Below are positions 26,687 to 36,637 of a DNA stretch of 64,000 nucleotides, in pieces; the first letter of the stretch is position 1; every line of letters begins with the position of its first letter. The notes beneath the pieces were generated by a model. That model was not told the DNA's origin. It did no database searches and saw nothing but the letters and a program-made list of their open reading frames with translations. The DNA lies in NCBI GenBank assembly GCA_007131725.1, contig SLPZ01000073.1:1-64000 (forward strand). Direction: 5' to 3'. The position numbers and the translations under genes are program-made. This stretch comes from Balneolaceae bacterium. Lineage in GTDB: Bacteria; Bacteroidota; Rhodothermia; Balneolales; Balneolaceae.

Positions 26687-29600
26687 TTGAAATCACTTGA
26701 ATCTGTATTTGGACCCAACTCAGCACTTGTAGAAGAACTCTACAAACAATATCAGGAAAACCCTGGAACGGTTCCCAGCCACTGGAAAAAATATTTTGAC
26801 GAACTGGAAGGCGTGGAAACCGAAATCCCATCTCCGGACGGAAATGGTGCACCGGTTGTAAAGGAGAAACCACCCGAACCAAAAGAAGAGAAAGAAAAGG
26901 AAAAGATTCCGGAGCCAGAAGAGCCGAAAATTCCCGAAACTGCGGAATTGCAAAAGATAAAAGGGGTGTCTTCGAAAATTGTGGACAACATGGACGAAAG
27001 TATCTATGTGCCCACAGCTACTTCTTTGCGTGTACTGCCTGTGAAAATGATGGCCGAAGACCGGGCAATTATCAACACCCATCTGCTAAGAACCGGACAC
27101 CCAAAAGCTTCTTTTACCCACTTGATTGCCTGGGCCGTAATAAAGGCCATAGAAGATTTTCCTACACTCAAGTCCTATTATGCTAAAAAAGACGGTGCTC
27201 ATCACAGGGTAATTCCAGAGGATATTAACCTTGGAATTGCGATAGACCTTGAGGGACGAGACGGCTCCCGAAATCTTGTTGTACCGAATATTAAAGGTGT
27301 AAACAAGATGAATTTCAAAGAATTTCTCTATGCTTATTCCGAACTCATAGAAAAAGCCAGAAGCGGAAATCTTGAACTTTCCGATTACCAGGAAACCACC
27401 ATCACTATCACTAATCCCGGTACAATCGGTACGGTTTCGTCAGTGCCCCGCCTGATGAAAGGCCAGGGTGCCATTATTGCCACTGGTGCCATTAACTATC
27501 CTGCAGAGTTTCAGTCCATGTCTCAGGATGTGCTGAACCAGCTTGGCGTGAGCAAGGTTATGACGATGACATGTACTTATGACCATCGCATTATCCAGGG
27601 TGCGGAATCCGGAATGTTTTTGAAAAAAGTTCACGATCTGCTGAACGGACAGGAAGATTTTTATCACCAGATTTTTACCGATCTGGAAATTCCTTACGAA
27701 CCGTTTCCCTATGGCGATGATAAATATGCGGGCCAGCTCAGCGGCAGGGCTAATACGCTGGAACAAGATCGCCGTGCTATTGCCGTTTGGCGGCTGATAA
27801 ATATGTACCGTATGCGCGGGCATGTTCTTGCTAATCTTGATCCTCTGGCTACAGAACCAAAACAAGGCCCGGAGCTGGACATCGAATACTACGGGCTTAC
27901 ACTTTGGGATCTGGATCGAGAATTTTTCTGCGATGGGCTTGGAGGTAAAAAAATCGCAAAACTTCGTGATATTCTACAGCTTCTCAGAAATACTTATTGC
28001 GGCACCATTGGTGCAGAATACATGCATCTGCTGGATCTTGAAGAGCGCAAATGGCTCAGGGAAACCATGGAATCTACTACAAATATCCCTGATCTGAACA
28101 AGGAAGATCGCAGAGAGATTTTGCATAAACTGAATCAGGCTATGGCCTTTGAACAGTTCCTGCACAAAAAATATATTGGCCATAAACGTTTTTCACTTGA
28201 AGGGGCTGAAACCCTCATCCCGATGATGCACTTTTTAATCAATCGTGCCGGAGAAAGTGACGTTGATAAATTCTTTTTGGGAATGGCACACCGCGGGCGG
28301 TTAAATATTCTGGTGAATCTGATGAATAAACCTTACCGGAAAGTTTTTGCAGATTTTGAGGGTAACATTGATCCGGACACCATCCAGGGATCGGGTGATG
28401 TGAAATACCACTTGGGTTCAAAAGGTTTTTATGAAACCGGCAAAGGTAAAAAAATTGAAGTAGAACTTTTACCAAATCCGAGTCACCTCGAAGCCGTAAA
28501 TCCCGTTGTTGAAGGTGCTGCGCGAGCCAATCAGGATCACTATGAAGGAGAAGGCGCCCGGAAAAAGATAGTGCCTCTCCTGATGCACGGTGATGCTGCA
28601 TTTGCAGGTCAGGGTGTAGTGGCAGAAACCCTAAATATGTCGCAGTTACGCGGTTATGATACGGGAGGAACCATCCACGTTATTATAAATAACCAAATTG
28701 GATTTACCACCCTGCCGGTTGATGCCCGATCAACCGAATACGCCTCAGATCTGGCCAAAATGATTCTTGCCCCGATTTTTCACGTAAACGGGGATGATCC
28801 CGAATCAGCCGTTCATGCCATTAACCTTGCCATGGATTATCGTCAAAAATTTGGCAAAGATGTGGTAATAGACCTTATCTGCTACCGCAAACATGGCCAC
28901 AATGAAGGCGACGAGCCGGCATTTACCCAGCCCGGTTTGTATAAAGAGATTGAGAACCATCCTACGGTGCGGGATATTTACCTGAAAGACCTGCTCAGAA
29001 AAGGTGAATTTACGGAAGAAGAAACTCAGGCAATTTTTGATGATTTCGACAAGCTCTTGCAGGAAGCTTTTGAGGATGCAAAAAGCTCACCGGCTCTTGA
29101 AGTTACAGACAAAATGCTGACCCGTTCTGAAGAGACCCAAAAAGAACGGGCAAGCATCCCCGATACTACTTATCCGGAAGATGAACTCAAAGAAATTGCT
29201 GTTAAGCTTAATACTGTTCCAAAAGAGTTTGATGCAAATCCAAAGCTTCTAAGGCAGTTGGCCCTTCGGGCTGAAGCGGCAGAAAATAACGAACGAAAAA
29301 TCGACTGGGGTTTTGCTGAAGCTCTCGCATTCGGCTCACTCCTGAAAAGCGGACATACTGTACGTTTAACAGGCCAGGATGCCGAAAGAGGCACATTTTC
29401 GCACCGCCACGCTGTGCTACATGGTACCGATACCAATCAAAGTTTTATTCCACTGAATAATTTGAGTGATAAGCAGGCTACTTTTTATCCCTACAACAGT
29501 CATCTGAGTGAGTTTGCTGCACTCGGTTACGAATTCGGATATTCTTCTGCAATACTTGATTCATTGGTAATCTGGGAGGCACAGTTTGGTGATTTTGCCA

Positions 29601-30325
29601 ACGGTGCACAGGTCATCATCGATCAGTTTATATCCTCTTCTGAAGCCAAATGGGGGCAGCGTTCCGCACTGGTAATGACCCTTCCTCACGGATATGAAGG
29701 CCAGGGCCCAGAACACTCATCTGCCAGATTGGAAAGGTTTTTACAGCTTTGCGCCGAAGATAATATGCAGGTAACTAACCTGACGAGCCCCACGCAGTAT
29801 TTTCACATTTTGAGAAAGCAGGTTCTCCAGGAAGTGAAAAAACCTCTCGTAATCATGTCTCCGAAAAGTTTGCTGAGACATCCTATGGCCTTTACTAATG
29901 TTGAAGAGCTCGCCACCGGCAGGTTCCAGCCATTTATTCCAGATTCTGATGCAGATGACCCGAAATCAATCGACCGGGTAGTGCTCTGCTCAGGCAAAGT
30001 TTATTACGATCTTTACAAAGAACGGGAAAACCAAGGTAAATCAAACATCGCCATAGCCAGAATTGAACAGTATTATCCATTCCCTGATAAAGATGTCAGA
30101 AATTACCTGAATGAATTGAAGCATGTGAAAGATATTGTTTGGTGCCAGGAAGAACCCAAAAACATGGGAGCCTGGACTTACATAAGCCCGAGACTTAATG
30201 AGCTCCTGCAAAATAAACAAAAACTGCGATATGCAGGACGACAAGCCTCGGCTTCGCCTGCCGCCGGGCAAAAGAAAATTCACGACGCCGAACAGGCAAG
30301 GTTGATAGAATTGGCGTTAGATTAA
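26687..30325 (+). CDS. kgd: Multifunctional 2-oxoglutarate dehydrogenase E2/E1 fusion (Kgd/OdhA type)
   Basis: A 1212-residue TCA-cycle enzyme. Residues 1-40 match the E1 N-terminal segment (SVFGPNSALVEELYKQY). Residues 45-90 are a Pro/Glu/Lys linker. Residues 90-330 form a succinyltransferase (E2) catalytic domain with active His300 in TYDHRIIQG. From about 350 on it is the thiamine-diphosphate E1 (MAHRGRLNILVNLM; GDAAFAGQGVVAETLNM; NNQIGFTT). There is no lipoyl domain, so a separate lipoylated E2 must act with it. The fusion is best known in Actinobacteria. The only start that fits is a TTG at 26687, with an in-frame stop 21 bp upstream and no Shine-Dalgarno. A bidirectional terminator follows. 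Confidence 0.93.
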   Translation: MKSLESVFGPNSALVEELYKQYQENPGTVPSHWKKYFDELEGVETEIPSPDGNGAPVVKEKPPEPKEEKEKEKIPEPEEPKIPETAELQKIKGVSSKIVDNMDESIYVPTATSLRVLPVKMMAEDRAIINTHLLRTGHPKASFTHLIAWAVIKAIEDFPTLKSYYAKKDGAHHRVIPEDINLGIAIDLEGRDGSRNLVVPNIKGVNKMNFKEFLYAYSELIEKARSGNLELSDYQETTITITNPGTIGTVSSVPRLMKGQGAIIATGAINYPAEFQSMSQDVLNQLGVSKVMTMTCTYDHRIIQGAESGMFLKKVHDLLNGQEDFYHQIFTDLEIPYEPFPYGDDKYAGQLSGRANTLEQDRRAIAVWRLINMYRMRGHVLANLDPLATEPKQGPELDIEYYGLTLWDLDREFFCDGLGGKKIAKLRDILQLLRNTYCGTIGAEYMHLLDLEERKWLRETMESTTNIPDLNKEDRREILHKLNQAMAFEQFLHKKYIGHKRFSLEGAETLIPMMHFLINRAGESDVDKFFLGMAHRGRLNILVNLMNKPYRKVFADFEGNIDPDTIQGSGDVKYHLGSKGFYETGKGKKIEVELLPNPSHLEAVNPVVEGAARANQDHYEGEGARKKIVPLLMHGDAAFAGQGVVAETLNMSQLRGYDTGGTIHVIINNQIGFTTLPVDARSTEYASDLAKMILAPIFHVNGDDPESAVHAINLAMDYRQKFGKDVVIDLICYRKHGHNEGDEPAFTQPGLYKEIENHPTVRDIYLKDLLRKGEFTEEETQAIFDDFDKLLQEAFEDAKSSPALEVTDKMLTRSEETQKERASIPDTTYPEDELKEIAVKLNTVPKEFDANPKLLRQLALRAEAAENNERKIDWGFAEALAFGSLLKSGHTVRLTGQDAERGTFSHRHAVLHGTDTNQSFIPLNNLSDKQATFYPYNSHLSEFAALGYEFGYSSAILDSLVIWEAQFGDFANGAQVIIDQFISSSEAKWGQRSALVMTLPHGYEGQGPEHSSARLERFLQLCAEDNMQVTNLTSPTQYFHILRKQVLQEVKKPLVIMSPKSLLRHPMAFTNVEELATGRFQPFIPDSDADDPKSIDRVVLCSGKVYYDLYKERENQGKSNIAIARIEQYYPFPDKDVRNYLNELKHVKDIVWCQEEPKNMGAWTYISPRLNELLQNKQKLRYAGRQASASPAAGQKKIHDAEQARLIELALD

Positions 30326-30328
30326 AAA

Positions 30329-30361
30329 AAAGGCAGTGAACTACGTAGCTCACTGCCTTTT
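30329..30361. terminator. Bidirectional intrinsic terminator between kgd and folE2
   Basis: The perfect stem aaaggcagtgagctac-type palindrome (aaaggcagtga paired with tcactgccttt) has A-runs on the left and T-runs on the right. It can stop transcripts from both converging genes. Confidence 0.9.
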
Positions 30362-30388
30362 ACCATTCTTTTTTGCTAAAATCAGATT

Positions 30389-31288
30389 TTATCTGAGACC
30401 ATTTGGTACACCTTTGCAGATTCTGCTAACCGCATCATGACTGTGCAGGCTTTCAAGGTGTGCACATCTGATCACAAAATCTTTTACACGCTCTTCGTCA
30501 TTCAAAACCTCATAGAGCAGGCGGGCGGCATCTTCCACGAACTTTTGATAAGCACCATTCATTTCAGCAAATGCTTGTTCATCTTCCCGTTTTACGATCA
30601 CCTGAGTTTCGGTTTTCAGTGCTTCACGGCAACGCTCAACTAACTCATCAATAAACATCTCTTCGTTTAGCTGCACCGTAATATTTGCCACACTTCTCTG
30701 GCTGTGTGCAATAGCTGCCACGTCACGAGTTTCGCGGGCATGTTCCGCAAGTTCATACGAGCAGGGACAGGCACTGCTGTATTCAAAGTCGAGGTGGATA
30801 AAGCTTGAGAATCGGTTGTATTCATCCATTTTTCCTTCGATCGCTACTCTGTAGTACTGGTAGCCTTCATAGTCAGACCGCAGGCTTTTCATAATCATAG
30901 GATAGCTGAAACTTAATCGTAAATAAGCTGACTGGCTTTGCAGGTCATACTTGTAGGCACGAAGTACCTCTTCAAGCTTATCCGGGTGGAATACGTCTTC
31001 TTTAAACTTATAAAAGGTTCGCATAATACGCCCCATATTGATGCCCTTTTTTCCGGCATCAAGTCCCACGTATCCATCAACAGATGTTTCGAGTGTTAAA
31101 AGCTCACCTGTCGGAGTGGGATATTTCAGGGGTATCTTAAAATTTGAAATACCAACCTGCTGTATAGGCACATCAGCTCCTTCAATTGATGAAGCGGGGC
31201 CATTCTGAAGATCCGGTAAGCTTTCTTTGTACTGCTCGTTCACAACGAACGTAGGATCATAAAACCTTTTCAAGTTTGTGGTAATCAT
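30389..31288 (-). CDS. folE2: GTP cyclohydrolase FolE2 (GCYH-IB)
   Basis: A 299-residue enzyme forming 7,8-dihydroneopterin triphosphate from GTP, the first step of folate, queuosine and tetrahydrobiopterin routes. The FolE2 signature SSACPCSYELAEH holds metal-binding Cys174, and later LESLHSHDAVSRI matches the C-terminal family motif. The length (about 300) fits type IB and differs from the 220-residue type IA. Type IB enzymes can use metals other than zinc, which helps when zinc is scarce. It lies 26 bp downstream of the PTPS-like gene, so the two form a pterin operon. Confidence 0.95.
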   Translation of the reverse strand: MITTNLKRFYDPTFVVNEQYKESLPDLQNGPASSIEGADVPIQQVGISNFKIPLKYPTPTGELLTLETSVDGYVGLDAGKKGINMGRIMRTFYKFKEDVFHPDKLEEVLRAYKYDLQSQSAYLRLSFSYPMIMKSLRSDYEGYQYYRVAIEGKMDEYNRFSSFIHLDFEYSSACPCSYELAEHARETRDVAAIAHSQRSVANITVQLNEEMFIDELVERCREALKTETQVIVKREDEQAFAEMNGAYQKFVEDAARLLYEVLNDEERVKDFVIRCAHLESLHSHDAVSRICKGVPNGLR

Positions 31289-31314
31289 AAGACATTAAAA
31301 TATTGAATGATTAA

Positions 31315-31743
31315 TTATTTTCGGAAAGGACAATACTCTGCAAAATTTCGTTCCGTCTCGTAGAGTTTTACTGAATAAAGAGAGGAATCGCCGTAAGCAG
31401 CTTTATTAACTGCTTCTTCAAGTTCATTGAAAAATACTTCGCAGAGATTTTCGGTTGATGGAATCACACCCTGAAGAAAAGGAACTTCAAGATTCAGATT
31501 TTTATGATCACACTGATCCAAAATTTTTTCTTCTATGATAGATTTCAGATCTGAAAGGTCTATCACATATCCTGTTTCTGGATTAGGATTTCCGGCAACG
31601 GTTACTTCTAAAGTATAATTATGGCCGTGCCAGTTTGGATTGTTGCACTTGCCAAACGTTGTTCGGTTCCACTCATCCGATTTTTTCGGATTGTGAAGTC
31701 TGTGTGATGCATTAAAATGAACTTTTCTGGTTACGTAAATCAA
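31315..31743 (-). CDS. 6-pyruvoyl-tetrahydropterin synthase-family protein (PTPS-II-like motif)
   Basis: A 142-residue enzyme converting dihydroneopterin triphosphate. Zn ligands are His14 (NASHRL), His39 and His41 (WHGHNY), and the catalytic Asp-His pair sits in CDHKNLN. The catalytic Cys33 is in FGKCNNPNWHGH, i.e. CxxxxxHGH. That spacing is characteristic of eukaryotic-type PTPS-II making 6-pyruvoyl-tetrahydropterin. QueD of the queuosine route has CxxxHGH. RefSeq-style automatic naming would probably call it QueD. The likely start is a TTG at 31743, with no in-frame ATG near. It is the first gene of the operon with folE2. Confidence 0.88.
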   Translation of the reverse strand: MIYVTRKVHFNASHRLHNPKKSDEWNRTTFGKCNNPNWHGHNYTLEVTVAGNPNPETGYVIDLSDLKSIIEEKILDQCDHKNLNLEVPFLQGVIPSTENLCEVFFNELEEAVNKAAYGDSSLYSVKLYETERNFAEYCPFRK

Positions 31744-31913
31744 AGTGATACAGAACTGTTTAAATAACTGAATGAGTAATTTGAATCAATTTTTGATTCC
31801 GCACTAAACAACACAGAATCAGAATAATCGGTTCCTCAATTTAAAAATTTAGCTTCGTAACCAGAGGAATTATTCAGAAATACAGAACTATATTGAGAAT
31901 AATACTTTACAGA

Positions 31914-33983
31914 TCAGGAACTTTTAACATCCTTATCTTCTGTATTCAGTTCCAGTTGTGCATCATCTTTTTTCTTTTTCTTCTGCTTTTTTGAAGCAGG
32001 TGCACCATTGGATTTGGTAATTTCTTTTTCAGATGAGCTTTCCCCATAAATCCCTTCAGGATAGTTTCCGCCTGGCCGGTCACCGAGCATATCTCTTAAT
32101 TCAAGATGGTTAAGTACTTCTTTATTAAGCAGGGTTTCAGCCATCTCTTCAAGTTTATCGCGGTGCTTATTAAGCAGTTCGAGTGTTTTCTTGTAATTTT
32201 TTTGAATGATGTTACGAACGGCCTGATCTATTTTCTGAGCCGTATTTTCAGAATATTTTTTATTAAATCCGTAGCTGCCCTCTGCATTGGATGAATCTTT
32301 AAGCGAAATATAGCCCAACTCATCACTCATTCCGTATTCCGCCACCATCGCAAAAGCCATATTGGTTACTCGTTCAAGATCGTTCTGGGCACCGGTTGAA
32401 ATTTTGCCGAAAATAATTTCTTCAGCCACCCGGCCGCCAAGCAGTGCACAGATTTTATCATCCAATTCTTCAGTGGTCATCAAGAAGCGGTCTTCGAGCG
32501 GAGTTTGCAATGTGTATCCCAATGCGGCAAATCCTCGGGGCACAATACTGACTTTTAGAACGGGATCTGTGTATTTCAGCATCCAACCTACAATTGCATG
32601 CCCTGATTCGTGGTAGGCGACAATTTTTCTTTCGTGCGGACTTATCAGTTTATTTTTCTTCTCCAACCCGGCTACAACTCGTTCAATCGCATCCTGAAAA
32701 TCTTCCATTTCCACTTTGCTTTTATCCCTTCGGGCAGCAAAAAGGGCTGCTTCATTACAGAGATTTGCCAGTTCTGCGCCGGCAAAACCGGGGGTTTGAG
32801 AAGCCAGTACCTTTAAATCAATTTCTTCGGAAAGCTCCAGTTTTTTGGAATGAACTTCGAGCACCTGCATCCGGCCTTTCAGGTCGGGTTTGTCAATTAA
32901 AATCTGTCGGTCAAATCGTCCGGGCCTCAGCAGCGCCGAATCAAGAATATCCGGGCGATTAGTGGCTGCCATTATAATCACCCCTTTGTCGGAATTAAAG
33001 CCATCCATTTCACTCAGAAGCTGGTTAAGCGTATTTTCGCGCTCATCATTCGAGCTCATTTGCATTCCCCGCCCACGGGTTCGTCCAATGGAGTCAATTT
33101 CATCAATAAAAATTATGCATGGCGCTTTTTCTTTTGCCTGTTTAAAAAGGTCGCGCACACGTGCGGCACCCACACCTACAAACATCTCAACAAAATCGGA
33201 ACCGCTCAGAGAAAAAAACGGAACATCGGCCTCGCCGGCAGTAGCCTTGGCAAGCAGGGTTTTTCCGGTACCGGGAGGGCCAACAAGCAATACCCCTTTC
33301 GGTAGAATACCGCCCAGCTTTGTAAATTTTTGCGGATTGCTCAAAAATTGAACAACTTCTTCAACTTCTGCTTTAGCTTCTTCAAGTCCGGCAACATCTT
33401 TAAAAGAAACTTTACTTTCTGCCTGTTTATCGTAAAGTGAAGCTTTGTTTTTTCCAATATTTAGCACCTGCTGCCCCGGATTCATCCGTCTGAATATAAA
33501 AATCCAGAATGCGATAATTAAGGCAATGGGAATCAGCCATATAAAAATTCCACTGAACCAGTCTTCTTCAATCCTGACATCATAAACCACGCCATGTGTA
33601 TCCAGCAGGGCACGAACTTCATCACCCTCAAGCATGGTAGTTGTAAAGCGTTCATTTCCTGTATCCGATCGTTCCCAGCGGTTTTCACTTTCTTGAGGCC
33701 GCTCGGCAATGCCCTCTTCAAATGCTTTTTCGGAGTAAATACCTTCTATTTCAACATTATTGGTGATGGTAATTTCTTCGATATATCCCTGCTGCACGTA
33801 ATGCAGAAATTCACTGTACTTAATTCTTTCAGAAGATTCTCCAGGGATGAAATAGAGATTAAATCCTATTAAGACCAGGAACAGAACAACATAGATCCAA
33901 ATTGGGAATTTGGGGGCTTTCTTCTCGCCCTTTTGTCCTTCATTGTCTGTTGAATTTTTTTTGGAAAAAGGTTTTTTCGCCAT
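31914..33983 (-). CDS. ftsH: ATP-dependent zinc metalloprotease FtsH
   Basis: A 689-residue inner-membrane AAA+ protease that degrades unneeded or misfolded membrane and regulatory proteins. Transmembrane helices are at 28-46 and about 147-165, with a periplasmic domain between them. Walker A is GPPGTGKT (235-242), Walker B IIFIDEID, and the second region of homology GRFDRQI. The zinc site is HESGH (458-462). The Lys/Asp-rich C-terminal tail ([10 protein letters not shown]) and the Lys-rich N-terminus are typical variable ends. It is transcribed alone, with 241 bp upstream of it. Confidence 0.96.
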   Translation of the reverse strand: MAKKPFSKKNSTDNEGQKGEKKAPKFPIWIYVVLFLVLIGFNLYFIPGESSERIKYSEFLHYVQQGYIEEITITNNVEIEGIYSEKAFEEGIAERPQESENRWERSDTGNERFTTTMLEGDEVRALLDTHGVVYDVRIEEDWFSGIFIWLIPIALIIAFWIFIFRRMNPGQQVLNIGKNKASLYDKQAESKVSFKDVAGLEEAKAEVEEVVQFLSNPQKFTKLGGILPKGVLLVGPPGTGKTLLAKATAGEADVPFFSLSGSDFVEMFVGVGAARVRDLFKQAKEKAPCIIFIDEIDSIGRTRGRGMQMSSNDERENTLNQLLSEMDGFNSDKGVIIMAATNRPDILDSALLRPGRFDRQILIDKPDLKGRMQVLEVHSKKLELSEEIDLKVLASQTPGFAGAELANLCNEAALFAARRDKSKVEMEDFQDAIERVVAGLEKKNKLISPHERKIVAYHESGHAIVGWMLKYTDPVLKVSIVPRGFAALGYTLQTPLEDRFLMTTEELDDKICALLGGRVAEEIIFGKISTGAQNDLERVTNMAFAMVAEYGMSDELGYISLKDSSNAEGSYGFNKKYSENTAQKIDQAVRNIIQKNYKKTLELLNKHRDKLEEMAETLLNKEVLNHLELRDMLGDRPGGNYPEGIYGESSSEKEITKSNGAPASKKQKKKKKDDAQLELNTEDKDVKSS

Positions 33984-34224
33984 CTTTAAATCTTAGGTAA
34001 CAAAAGAGCATTAAATATACCCTTTTTTAAGAAACTCTGCGTAATTCTAAAAAGTCTATTTCTATGAATGAGTCAGAATCAGAAAAGGAAACAAAATTAC
34101 AAGATGAACATTACGGGTATATTCATGATTCCATCAGATCTGAATTAACATAAGTACAGAAGTGACTTTCTGTTAGATCAGAACGTTTCTATTGATTAAT
34201 TATTGACATATAAAAAGAAAGCAG

Positions 34225-35253
34225 CTAATTCAAATCAACCTGAATGGTTTCGCCCTCACCGGTATTGATTTTCAACTCCTGATACTGATTGGTCATTTTT
34301 CCAATAACGGCAAAATCATCAAAGATTTCTCTGAATTTTTCAAGAAGAGGCTCCCTCATTGTAAAAAGCATTTCATAATCTTCTCCTCCATAAAAAGCAT
34401 ATTTATCAACATCTTCTTTCATTTCGTCTGCCACTTTTCGCGTATCAAGAGTTATGGGTATTGCAGGAGAATAAACTTCAGCCCCCAAACCAGAAGCTTC
34501 TGCTACGGCTTTAAGGTCTGCCATCAGCCCCTGTGAAATGTCTATCATGGCAGTGGGTTTTATGCCTGATTTTTGAAAGGCCTCGATCAGGTCTTTCCTG
34601 GCAACCGGTATTAACTGGCGTTTTACCACGTACTCATAATCTGTAATATCAGGCTGAAAGCTTTCAGTGCTTCTTTCCTGCCATTCTTTCTTTTCCCGCA
34701 TTAAAATACGAAGGCCGGCAATTGCTGATCCAAGATCTCCCGTCACACAAATAATGTCTTCTATTTTTGCATTGTTTCTGTAGATCAGATTTTTTTTCGG
34801 CGCAGAACCAAGGGCGGTAACTGAAATGGCCAAAATCTGATGTGAAGCCGTTGTATCACCTCCCGTTACCTGAACATTGTAATCTTTGCACGCAGCATCT
34901 ATGCCCTTATAGATCTGTTCAACCATCTGAACAGAATATTTATTCGGTATTGCTATATTTACCAAAAGCTGAACGGGTTCGGCATTAATCGCATAAATAT
35001 CACTAACCGCCGCAGTTACGATTTTATATCCAAGATGGTGAAGTGGTGTGTAGGTTACATCAAAGTGAATTCCTTCAAGAAATATCTCGCTGGATGCACA
35101 AGACACTGTACCCTCTTTATCCTTAAAAACTACGGCATCATCTCCTATCCCTTTTATGATTTCATCCCGTTTATTGCCATCATAAGACGACAATTTATTG
35201 ATCAGTTTAGAAAAACCAATCTCCTTTATTTCCTGAAAATTCTTTTGGCTCAT
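34225..35253 (-). CDS. thiL: Thiamine-monophosphate kinase ThiL
   Basis: A 342-residue kinase making thiamine diphosphate from the monophosphate. Motifs include FSKLINKLS, IGDDAVVF, FDVTYTPLHHLGYKIVTAAVSDIYA (substrate loop), VTGGDTTAS and FYGGEDYEMLFT. The ATG at 35253 is chosen. An earlier in-frame ATG at 35268 lies inside the stem of the upstream terminator and would add five residues (MPFFV). No ribosome binding site fits between the terminator's T-run and this ATG, which is odd. Thiamine diphosphate is the cofactor of the Kgd enzyme encoded 4 kb away. Confidence 0.93.
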   Translation of the reverse strand: MSQKNFQEIKEIGFSKLINKLSSYDGNKRDEIIKGIGDDAVVFKDKEGTVSCASSEIFLEGIHFDVTYTPLHHLGYKIVTAAVSDIYAINAEPVQLLVNIAIPNKYSVQMVEQIYKGIDAACKDYNVQVTGGDTTASHQILAISVTALGSAPKKNLIYRNNAKIEDIICVTGDLGSAIAGLRILMREKKEWQERSTESFQPDITDYEYVVKRQLIPVARKDLIEAFQKSGIKPTAMIDISQGLMADLKAVAEASGLGAEVYSPAIPITLDTRKVADEMKEDVDKYAFYGGEDYEMLFTMREPLLEKFREIFDDFAVIGKMTNQYQELKINTGEGETIQVDLN

Positions 35254-35297
35254 AACAAAAAAAGGCATTCACCCCGATTTCCGGAGCAGATGCCTTT
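35254..35297 (-). terminator. Intrinsic terminator of the ExbB/ExbD operon, abutting thiL
   Basis: The stem aaaggcat/atgccttt (35261-35268 and 35290-35297) is followed by an eight-T run that ends 3 nt before the thiL ATG. An inner ccg/cgg pair may stabilise the loop. Confidence 0.8.
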
Positions 35298-35328
35298 TAA
35301 AAAATTAGTTTAAAAATAAAAAGTACTG

Positions 35329-35775
35329 TTACATTTGCCGTCTTGTGGAATAGTTGATCCGCAGTGTGCCGGCATGGCGAAGCTCCTGCTGAACATCCGT
35401 TATGATTCCGAACTCGGAATCCCTGTCAACCCTGAGGGAGACAATCAGACGGGGCTGTTCAAGGAGTTTGTCGTACATGATATTCCGGATAGCTCCGATG
35501 TCATCCACAAGTGCATCATCAATCTGAACTCTGGTTTCGCCGAGCCTGCCACCGCCTAATCTTTCTGGGCCAATGTAAACATAGCTGACCAAACGTTTTT
35601 GTTCAATTTTTTCGATGTTTTCTGCTGCCGCATAATCGATCTGAACCTGCAATTCAACTTCACGGAGTACAGTGGTAACCATGAAGAAAATCAGAAGCAT
35701 AAATACAACATCAGGCATCGCAGATGTGGGAACACTCTGCTTCGTTTTTGCTGCTTTCTTTTGAAATTTAGACAT
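35329..35775 (-). CDS. exbD: ExbD/TolR-family biopolymer transport protein (second copy)
   Basis: A 148-residue protein with a basic N-terminus, one transmembrane helix at about 20-42 (VPTSAMPDVVFMLLIFFMVTTVL) and a periplasmic domain. The critical Asp in the helix (MPDVVF) is present; in ExbD/TolR this residue conducts protons. It works with an ExbB/TolQ motor to energise TonB-dependent transport or outer-membrane maintenance. It is the last gene of a four-gene minus-strand operon, with a 5-bp gap to the first exbD. Two ExbD-type genes in a row are common in Bacteroidota. Confidence 0.9.
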   Translation of the reverse strand: MSKFQKKAAKTKQSVPTSAMPDVVFMLLIFFMVTTVLREVELQVQIDYAAAENIEKIEQKRLVSYVYIGPERLGGGRLGETRVQIDDALVDDIGAIRNIMYDKLLEQPRLIVSLRVDRDSEFGIITDVQQELRHAGTLRINYSTRRQM

Positions 35776-35780
35776 AAGAT

Positions 35781-36320
35781 TTATCCTTCGTCAGGTTCTG
35801 CGATTGAGATTTGCTTGGGATACATTTCCTGAATTTCTGCCCTGCGCTCACTTCCCTGTTCAAGTGAAGTAAATGGTACCCCGAATCTGTCCATAGAGGC
35901 CTCGTGTCTTAATTCCTCGTAGGCCCCCATTACTTCATCGAGCATGTCTATATAAACGTTGTAGGGTGTGCGCCGGTCGGTTTTAATGGAAACAATTGCA
36001 TCATCAGGTGATTCAGACAGATTTGGATCTGCACCATGATTATCTATAAATCTTCTTACCTGGTCTCTAACATTTGCAATGGCAGCGGGTTCTTCATTAA
36101 TCAGAACCATACCCTGTGCGTTTACGAGAATGTTCATCAGATTTCTTTCCCGAACCGGTGGCGGCTCGATGTCGTCAGGTATCGGCGGAAGTATCATCCC
36201 GATACCTGTATCAACATCAATTGTTGTAACAACAAGAAAGAAAACCAGAAGCAAGAATGCGATGTCTGCGAGTGACGACATTGGAATTTCAGCGTCGTCT
36301 CTGGTACGTTTCTTAAGCAT
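35781..36320 (-). CDS. exbD: ExbD/TolR-family biopolymer transport protein (first copy)
   Basis: A 179-residue paralogue of the neighbour. The helix IPMSSLADIAFLLLVFFLVVTTID holds the conserved Asp after LA. The long periplasmic part includes an acidic loop (NHGADPNLSESPDD) that the other copy lacks. The two ExbDs may form a heterodimer on the ExbB pentamer, or serve different partners; this is inference. It is 6 bp from the upstream 89-residue gene. Confidence 0.9.
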   Translation of the reverse strand: MLKKRTRDDAEIPMSSLADIAFLLLVFFLVVTTIDVDTGIGMILPPIPDDIEPPPVRERNLMNILVNAQGMVLINEEPAAIANVRDQVRRFIDNHGADPNLSESPDDAIVSIKTDRRTPYNVYIDMLDEVMGAYEELRHEASMDRFGVPFTSLEQGSERRAEIQEMYPKQISIAEPDEG

Positions 36321-36326
36321 AATAGT

Positions 36327-36596
36327 TTAAAATTTGAAAGTTCCGCGAGTACCGGTAGCAACGATTGCCACTGCCATGAGAGTCATCATTACAACCATTG
36401 TTGCCACACCTGCTTCGCTAAAAGTTCCGAGAATACCATAAAATATTGCAAATATGACAACCGGAACCAGCATTACAGAAACTTTCTTGAATTCTGATTT
36501 ACCATTAATAACGTTACGAATTCCAGAAATTGCTATTCCAATGACTCCGATACCCATAAGGGCTAATGCAAAGCCTACTGCTATATTATCAATCAT
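36327..36596 (-). CDS. Small membrane protein in the Exb operon (89 residues)
   Basis: Three predicted helices (NIAVGFALALMGIGVIGIAIS, then VSVMLVPVVIFAIFYGILG and ATMVVMMTLMAVAIVATG) with short polar links. No known motif is seen. Its fixed place between ExbB and the two ExbD genes suggests an accessory subunit of the motor, or a gene with a linked role; this is inference. It begins 41 bp after the ExbB stop. Confidence 0.75.
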   Translation of the reverse strand: MIDNIAVGFALALMGIGVIGIAISGIRNVINGKSEFKKVSVMLVPVVIFAIFYGILGTFSEAGVATMVVMMTLMAVAIVATGTRGTFKF

Positions 36597-36637
36597 ATAT
36601 CTATACCTGCTGAGATTAAAATTTAATTATGCAATAA

